Source of the DNA: Phyllostachys edulis
Lineage: Eukaryota; Streptophyta; Magnoliopsida; Poales; Poaceae
Length of the DNA: 64,000 nt
Direction: 5' to 3'
Assembly (NCBI GenBank): GCA_036346405.1
Contig: CM070559.1
Span: forward strand, 38,167,889 to 38,231,888
The number at the start of each line of letters is the position of its first letter. Within the stretch, counting starts at the first letter, position 1. Positions 57,649 to 64,000 of this stretch are shown here, piece after piece. Made by a program: the position numbers and the translations under genes. The notes beneath the pieces are model-generated. The model ran no database searches and was not told the DNA's origin. It saw nothing but the letters and a program-made list of their open reading frames with translations.

Positions 57649-57985
57649 CAGCCAGATCCCGTCATGGTTTCTTTCACCATTTGTCTCGGCAGAGGAGAAA
57701 AAGGGAGAAGGTAGGGAGAGGAGAAGCAGAGGAGCTTCGAGAGAGGAGACAATAGGAGGAGAGGAGCTTGGGAGAGGTACACGTGGAGGAGCAGAGCTCG
57801 GGAGAGGCGGTTCGGGAGGAGAGGAGTCAGAGACGTGAAAGAGAAAGATGAACGAAGGTAATACTCTTGTTTGTTCTTGTTCTCGGCCGAATGTAGGCGA
57901 CGTGTAGCTACTTGTTTGTTTACGACGTATATGGAGAATGTATGTCGAGAAATCACTGGTTGCAACGTTTGTAATATTTGCAGTC

Positions 57986-60900
57986 ATGTCGGAGCTCACA
58001 AGATTGAAAGTGCATTACGGTGTTGGTACGATTCGTGAAGGTCCGCAAGGTGTTGACCTAAGTGATTTCCAGCAAGTTGATTTGGTACACCCGAATCTGG
58101 AGAATGCCCGAATCGGAGATGTTCTACACTGGCTCACCAGAAGCTTCTCCTTGGACCCCGAGGTGTGGAGTGTCATCATACAAGGGGTTTGGAGTAGGTC
58201 TCCCACGCACATTCGGTGGGAGTTGAGCAGAGTGATGCGCACGGTTGCATGGAAGGGATATCTGGAAGGCTGTAGGCGTCGTGGCTACGAGTGCGTGCTA
58301 CTCGTGCAGCCATGTCTGAAGGTACTCCTTGCAGGCCCTTCCGACACCTCCCGTCGGGTTGGTGGGAGCAGCTCGGTTGTGGTTCATGAAGAAGATGCGG
58401 TGGCCGATGTTGTGGACGCACAAGAGGACGAGGTGGCCTGTAATACCTCGGCCTACTCGTATGCGGCCCATGTGGCCCATGAGGAGTTGTGTGGTGGGAT
58501 TAGTCCCACATTGCTTGTCTAAAGTGAGTTGTACTAGTATATAATGCTGTTGGGTCCAAACATAGCACCTCCGGTTAACCCTTTTACACGGCGAGGGACG
58601 AAAGTGTAAGTGGGGTGCTATGTGTGCGGGTCCGCCCACGGTGCGGGTTGGGCATTGAGCGGATTTTGGGCGAGGTGTTACAGATGGTATCGAGCATCAA
58701 CCTTATTGCGCACGCGCGCAAGGATAGGGCGCGGCATATGGCGATGGCGCGTATGGTCCCGGAGTGGACACACGGCATGGCATATGTCTGCACCGGGCGC
58801 ACGGACGTGTACCGAGGGGTGGTTCTGGCATTTGTCACAGATGCGGTGTCTTTGCCGAGGGCGTCGGCCCTAAGGGGGTGAATGTAATACCTCGGCCTAC
58901 TCGTATGCGCCCATGTGGCCCATGAGGAGTTGTGTGGTGGGATTAGTCCCACATTGCTTGTCTAAAGTGAGTTGTACTAGTATATAATACCTGTTGGGTC
59001 CAAACATAGTACCTCCGGGTTAACCCTTTTACACGAAGTGAGAACGAAAGTGTAAGTGGGGTGCTATGTGTGCGCGGGTCCGCCCCACGGTGGGTTGGGC
59101 ATTGAGCGGATTTTGGGCCAGGGTGTTACATGGCCGACATTCAGAAGGCAGAAGAGGACGAGGTGGCCAATATTGTGGAGGCAGAAGAGGAGGCTGAGGC
59201 AGAAGAGGAGACGGAGGCAGAATATCGTGCACCGCACGCTCAGACCAGTCCCCAGGCAGATGCAGGGGAGCATGTCCACAGCATAGTACGTTAGATGGAG
59301 ATTGATGACTTGACAGCTCGAGCAGAAGAGGAAGCTTTAGAAGAGGATGGTGATAACTCTTCCGAGGAGGACGAAGGTCCCATCCCGCAGGATGGAATAG
59401 GTGGACGTTGAGGGTCTTGTTTGTGCCTGACGAGCACGAATCACCGTGGGAGTACAATGGGACGGAGGTTCAGCTTCGTGCAATGTTTGCTGACAAGGGA
59501 TCACTGCAAGATGCCATTAAGCTGTGGGCCTTATCCATGCAACGTCTGTTTCGTGTACTCAAATCCAGCCAGGAGCAGTACACCGTGGTATGCGAGTAGA
59601 CTGGGTGTCCTTGGCGTGTGCACGCAAGGAGACTCAAGTACGAGACTCACTAGATTGTCTCGAAGGTGGAACCGCACTCCTGCTTGCTTAGTAGTATTTT
59701 GCCGAGGCATCGCAACCTGACGTCCACCTTCATAGCCAATGTCATGTATGGAGAGATAGTGAAGAAGACAGACCTGGAGGCCAAGCACATCATGGTGGAT
59801 ATCGAGCAGAAATTCAAGTACAAGATTAGCTACGCGAAGGCATGGCGTGCTAAGCAAAAGGCTTTGGAAATGAGGTTCGGTTCTTTCGAGGCGTCTTACG
59901 ACAACCTTCCTCGTATGCTCCAGTCTTTGCGCAGACAGAACCCGGGCACATACATTGCTGTGAAGGACCAGCCACCCAAAAGACCGCCGCTAGGTTTTAT
60001 GGTATTGCAGAGGACCTTCTTAGCATTCGGTCCTGCATCAATGCATTCAGACACATGTTGCCCGTGATATCGATGGGCGGGACATTTCTAATCGGAAATA
60101 CAAGGGCATGATCCTGACAGCAATTGGCGTTGATGGCAACAATCAGATTCTGCCCTTAGCCATTGCTTTCGTGGAAAGTGAGAATTACGACAGCTGGTTG
60201 TGGTTCCTTCAAAATCTGAAGGTGGGAGTAGTTGGGGCGCGTCCTGATGTTTGCATAATCCATGATCGCCACTCCGGATGATGAAGGCCATCCGACAACT
60301 TCAAAGAAGACCCCAATGAGCTGTTCCCTAGCTGACTGAGGAATGATGGTGCATTCGCCATCTGGGGGCCAACTTCTTCAAGCGATTCAGCAAAGAACCG
60401 CTTGATGAAGCTGTTCAAGAGGCTTGCTATGCAGAACCAGTAGCGTAAATTTGATGCGTTGTGGCAGATGTTAGACGAGCACACCAGGAAGCATATCGTC
60501 GAGAGGAACAAGCGTCCCCTCATTCCTGGGGCGGCACAACTCGAGCGCCTCACACCATTGCGAGAGCTCGACCCTCCCCATTTGACGCGGAGGACCTCGA
60601 GGGACATCGGGTGTTTCTCTCATTAGATTGAGGCCGAGCCATTGGAGAAGTGGTCCTTACTGCACGACACGGATGGTGCAAGATATGGCAGAATGACCAC
60701 TAACCTTGCAGAGATGTACAACTGGGTTATTAGGGGCCTCCGTTCTCAGCCTCTTGTTGCCATCGTCGGCGTTACGCATAGTACAATCGGATATTTCAGG
60801 GAAAGACATGCAATGCGGCACTCCATGCGGCCAACCCACGACACCCTATCGTCAAGATTACAAAGATACATGCGAGCCAAGACCGAGAAGGCTCAGTCGC

Positions 60901-61397
60901 ACACGGTCTTCGTAATGGGCAATACGGAGCATCGATTCAACGTGATCCTCCGAGACAGAGCCGGATTCGGGACGGCTCGGTCTCTTGTTACCCATGAGGT
61001 ATGCCTTGGAGACCATGTGAATGAACCTAGCTGCACATGCAATAAGCTAAAGCTCCTTCACAAGCCATGCTCTCATGTCCTCGCCGCGTGTGGGACCATC
61101 CGCATGGACCCATCGAACTTCGTATCGGAGTACTTCATGAAGGAAAGGGTGCAGCAGGTGTGGTGCGGCGAGCTAAGAGGCTTCAGGGTTGTGGGTAACT
61201 TCGCCACGTTGGATACTGCAAATAGGACTTGGATTCCGGATCTAGACCTGTTGAAAGGGGGGAAGGGCCGTCGCCAGAGTCGTCGCATTCGTAACGATAT
61301 GGACGAAGGGGAAGCTGCAGCGGCGGGTAGACGTTGCAGCCGCTGCCGCCAGGAAGGGCACACTGTCAGAACTTGCAAGGCGCATGTCGACACGTAG
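57986..61397 (+). pseudogene. mudrA: MuDR-type (MURA) transposase, disrupted
   Basis: Transposase of the MULE superfamily, which cuts and joins element ends through a DDE nuclease domain. The N-terminal part (57986-58438) reads LKVHYGVGTIREGPQGVDL, ARIGDVLHWL and WSVIIQGVWSRSPTHIRWEL. A TRIM interrupts it; after the TRIM comes an acidic stretch (59136-59390). The MuDR region resumes at 59408 in one frame to 60067, with in-frame TAGs at 59597 and about 59650. The MULE domain (60060-60285) shows ISMGGTFLIG where the family has the catalytic aspartate (xxDGTFLxG), then AIGVDGNNQILPLAIAFVES and IIHDRHSG, needing frame changes. The C-terminal frame 60642-61397 keeps a SWIM zinc finger (CTCNKLKLLHKPCSH) and a CCHC knuckle (CSRCRQEGHTVRTC). 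The gene is dead through stops, shifts, the TRIM and apparent loss of the first catalytic Asp. Confidence 0.85.
58439..59130 (+). mobile_element. Complete TRIM retrotransposon, 692 bp
   Basis: Two near-identical LTRs (58439-58682, 244 bases; 58883-59130, 248 bases) begin TGTAATACCTCGGCC and end GGTGTTACA. Between them lie 200 bases: a primer-binding site (GATGGTATCGAGC, 58683-58695, initiator-Met type with a small change), no coding capacity, and a polypurine tract (TAAGGGGGTGAA, 58871-58882). An exact 5-base duplication TGGCC flanks it (58434-58438 and 59131-59135). Excising it restores an in-frame acidic stretch of the MULE transposase (EDEVA|DIQKAEEDEVA). All features fit a terminal-repeat retrotransposon in miniature. 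Confidence 0.95.
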
Positions 61398-62060
61398 GAA
61401 CTTGTATTACAACTGCTAGTATGTTGTAACATGTACTTCAGTCAGTACTTTGGTTCTTGTAAGCAATTGTGGAACTAGTATGTTGTGGAACTAATTGTAA
61501 CGTGTAATGTGTTTCTGTCCGCGGACTTTAATGTACTTCTCGTTTCGTGTCTCCGCTAAGCCATCAAAGCAAGCCTATATTGCAAGTATGCCTCTTCTAG
61601 TGGAATCCTAGAAAGAATGAGCATTCTCAGCATCTTCATAACTTCATCGAGGAGAGACTCCCTCACGTATCGTAATATCATTTACCTTTCTACTTACCAC
61701 TCATTACTATCTCAATCGTCCTCACAAAATTCTACAGAAATTTAGCGCACTACAACAATATACGACGGTCAAAAAATGTTATTGCGAGTCTGACAAATTT
61801 CGTACCCTTCATATTTTATGAAAATAACAAACAGACCAACCAACGTTGTCACCACACTGTTATCTTTTTAAAAAATAACATCATATAATACGATTTGCTA
61901 AATACAATACCTAAAAATTGTAATATATATTTTAACACAATTGTTCCAATTGGATTGGCATAATTCCAGGTATAGGAGCTAAAATCGCTCACTGGTTGGG
62001 CGACTTGAACTAAGTCGTCCAACCAACGCACGACGTCCAAAACTCGCACATCCGTTTGGC
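61398..62060. other. MULE 3' non-coding and subterminal region
   Basis: Follows the TAG of the transposase C-terminal frame. AT-rich without genes until the right TIR, where GTCGCCCAACC repeats reappear from about 61995. Confidence 0.6.
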
Positions 62061-62242
62061 GACTAACGCTATAGCCGCTGTTCCATTGGGCGACTTCAAT
62101 ATGTGTCGCGACGGTTGGGCGACTTCTTTGACTCGCCCAACCGCATTTGCACACAAGATTATTTCGTAAATAAAAATTAAGCGGTATTATTTCTGTATTT
62201 TCGAATAAAAAATAGATTATTTTAAAAAAAATTTGCTTGCAG

Positions 62243-63035
62243 CTGCTCATGGTGATCCGAACACATTTATCGAAGCCGTGTTCGGTACGCGGCTCTCTCG
62301 TCGGTCTCTTGACAGGGACAGTTGCTGAAACGCGGGGAGGGGGAGGAGTGAAGAACAGAAACGCTGACCTGTCCGGCCAAGCGACAATCGGGGCCTGAAA
62401 GCTACTGCTCTGCGCCTCTGCACTCCATCATACTACGATTCGATTCTATCGTGTTCCTCGTGCTCTGTCTGGGGACGAAGAGGGGAAAACACGGCAGATG
62501 GTGTGTGTCCGAGTCTGGTCCGACCGCAAAACCGACGGGGGCTAGACAACAAGCCTGAGGTCGTCGCCCGTTGATCGCCGTCGGTGATTCCCACCGGGGA
62601 GCCTGGACGGCGACCGGGCGGCGACGACTTCCCCTGCCGTGACGTGTCGTGCACCCCTATCTTGGCACATGCTGAATCCGAGATAAGCGAGAGCAGCAAG
62701 TCGTCCGCAGAGATTCTTGCTTCTGCATTGCTCTATCTGTATCTATCATCAGCTGTGATTTTCCTCCATTTTTGGTGCCGAATTCTTGGAGAAATCGAAC
62801 TCTGTCACCGGTCACCATCTTGTGTGCCGACTTCACCGGTCTGTGACATTTTCTGGTAATGTACAGTCTAAACGTGTGCAACTGCAAGTCTTACTTGGAC
62901 TTGTACACTTCTACTACAGCCATACAAAAATCCCTACACAAAAATCCAGAGGTTGCTGGTAGGGTTGGGCGCACACGCACGACAAGAAACAAGAATCCCT
63001 ACATCTCTGGACTAAACCCCACAAAACCTGGACTG
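62243..63035. other. Flank between the MULE and the LINE, no gene recognised
   Basis: Mixed-composition sequence with short overlapping frames (62433-62699 minus, 62584-62859 plus) rich in Arg/Pro/Ser. The plus frame starting at 62859 runs into the LINE but its N-terminal part is not recognisable. Confidence 0.35.
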
Positions 63036-64000
63036 CCTCCTCTAGAGTCATCCGCAATGGCATTCCCAGAGGCACCATCAACCACGGTAAGGGTTTGCGG
63101 CAAAGAGACCCGTTGTCCCCTTTTCTTTTCATCCTGGCAATCGAGCCTCTACAAAAACTGTTTAGAAGAGCAACAGAGCTGGGTCACTTGGAACCTTGCC
63201 GCGGCTGCCTCCACACGCTCAGGACATCGCTCTACGCAGATGACGCGGCTATCTTCATCTCCCCCACCGAAAGAGACGTGCAATCGACAACCAGCATTCT
63301 GCAGCTCTTCGGGAACACCTCGGGTCTTGAGACCAACATCCACAAAAGAATGGTGGTGCCTACAGGGCGTGATCACACATCGACCTCAACAGCTTCTCGA
63401 AGAGTTCCTGGCTAAGCACTCTAACTTCCTTGTCAAATTCCTGGGTCTCCCACTCCATCACAAAAGACTCAAAAAGGTTGATTTCCGGCCACTATTGGAC
63501 AAAGCCGGGTGAAGGCTAGCGGGCTAGCAGGGCAGGCTGCTGACATCTACCGGTCGCTCCACCTTGGTAAAATCGGTACTCTCCTCGATCCTGATCTACT
63601 ACCTCACGGCCTTTAAAGCCCCAAAATCTGTCCTTCGTGCTCTGGGCCGCTTAAGGAGGAGGTTCCTTTGGACTAGAGCGGAAACGTTAACAGGAGGCAA
63701 ATGCAAAGTAAATTGGGAAAGGGTGTGTCGGCCAACAAAGTTAGGCGGTCTAGGGATTCTCAACCTCTCTAAGTTTGCAAGGGTCCTCAGACTTCGTTGG
63801 TTTTGGCAAGAATGGAAGGCCGAAAACAAACCTTGGGTCGGCATGGACATACCTTGCGATGATACCGACAGACGTCTCTTTGCGATGGCCACCTCAATCA
63901 CTTTAGGCAATGGGAAGAAAACAAAGTTCTAGACTTCAGCTTGGCTCAATGAGACTTCCCCTCACAACTTTGCCCCGAAGATCTACCGTCTTTCCATCCA
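63036..64000 (+). pseudogene. 5'-truncated LINE (L1-type) reverse transcriptase, continues past the window
   Basis: Plus-strand reverse transcriptase remnant in three frames. From about 63042: RNGIPRGTINHGKGLRQRDP then LSPFLFILAIEPL (RT motif GLRQGDPLSPxLFxL) and SLYADDAAIF with the catalytic YADD (near 63226-63260). A shift leads to FLGLPLHHKRLKKVDFRPLL (63435-63500), then a second to MVKSVLSSILIYYLTAFKAP (63564-63625), FLWTRAE and CKVNWERVCRPTKLGGLGIL. The end of the window begins the zf-RVT segment (LGNGKKTKF*TSAWL). No endonuclease domain is present upstream, which fits 5' truncation. Two frameshifts and one stop show it is inactive. Confidence 0.85.

Larger units (their letters stand above)
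57291..62233 (+). mobile_element. MULE with decayed MURA-type transposase (4.9 kb)
   Basis: Terminal inverted repeats of about 170 bases start ATTTTTTTAAAAAATAATC on the left and are mirrored by GATTATTTTAAAAAAAAT on the right. They share 'attcgaaaatacagaaataatacc' and 'gttgggcgagt...gtcgcccaacc'. Flanks TTGCTTGGA (57282-57290) and TTGCTTGCA (62234-62242) are a 9-base duplication with one mismatch. The interior has a TATA box, a GA-rich leader, a broken MURA-like gene and a TRIM insertion. The TIRs and subterminal regions repeat the word GTCGCCCAACCG and its complement many times. Confidence 0.9.

Noticed and set aside
62859..63512. 217-codon plus-strand ORF as an independent gene
   Set aside because: Its C-terminal part is LINE reverse-transcriptase sequence in one of three frames, and its N-terminal part overlaps the RT active-site frame, so it is a frame-shifted LINE remnant.

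Overview
The window is nuclear DNA from a grass (Poaceae). A single-copy gene with a very GC-rich first exon sits in an otherwise AT-rich landscape packed with grass-type transposable elements: copia LTR elements of the SIRE and Angela-like kinds, Ty3-gypsy, CACTA, hAT, Mutator, TRIM, LINE and MITEs. No species can be named from the sequence alone. I see one intact protein-coding gene, a class II trehalose-6-phosphate synthase/phosphatase-like gene in three exons at 51662-55208 (+). I see no rRNA, tRNA or CRISPR array.

Layout. 1-1520: remnant of a gypsy-type element with a Transposase_28-like ORF broken by one stop. 1525-4980: SIRE-like copia on the minus strand, arranged internal-LTR-internal. 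5049-6910: LTR-like block with a minisatellite. 7487-8824: CACTA element carrying a KNOX fragment. 10110-12499: solo LTR between AT microsatellites. 12.5-16.4 kb: MITEs and exon-like fragments, one PPR-like. 16960-18310: hAT element carrying a syntaxin-61-like exon. 19480-24378: leader of an Angela-like copia element, invaded by a minus-strand copia, which is itself invaded by a second KNOX-bearing CACTA (21649-22954).

24.4-50.3 kb is a nested stack on a plus-strand copia element. Its integrase gene was split by an LTR-type insertion (now a solo LTR, 29071-29537 plus 46236-46860). That LTR was split by a 16.7-kb gypsy element (29538-46230, target duplication AATAC). The gypsy element was then hit by two CACTA elements, 30266-34104 (TSD AAG) and 37912-41929 (TSD GCA). 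A 2.81-kb tandem duplication (24499-27308 / 27309-30117) spans copia and the gypsy LTR edge, so it arose after the gypsy insertion, unless it is an assembly artefact.

51.6-55.2 kb holds the trehalose-6-phosphate synthase gene. Immediately 3' of it lies a Mutator-like element with captured receptor-like sequence (55535-56886). Next comes a 4.9-kb MULE with a decayed MURA-type transposase (57291-62233), itself interrupted by a complete 692-bp TRIM (58439-59130). A 5'-truncated LINE runs off the right edge.

The theme of the window is host-gene capture. At least four separate DNA transposon families carry recognisable or gene-like exon fragments (KNOX, an SR splicing factor, syntaxin-61, a CRINKLY4-related receptor ectodomain), several with intron boundaries preserved. 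Boundaries of most elements were fixed by finding matching target-site duplications by eye. Family names come from motif recognition and were not checked by database search.
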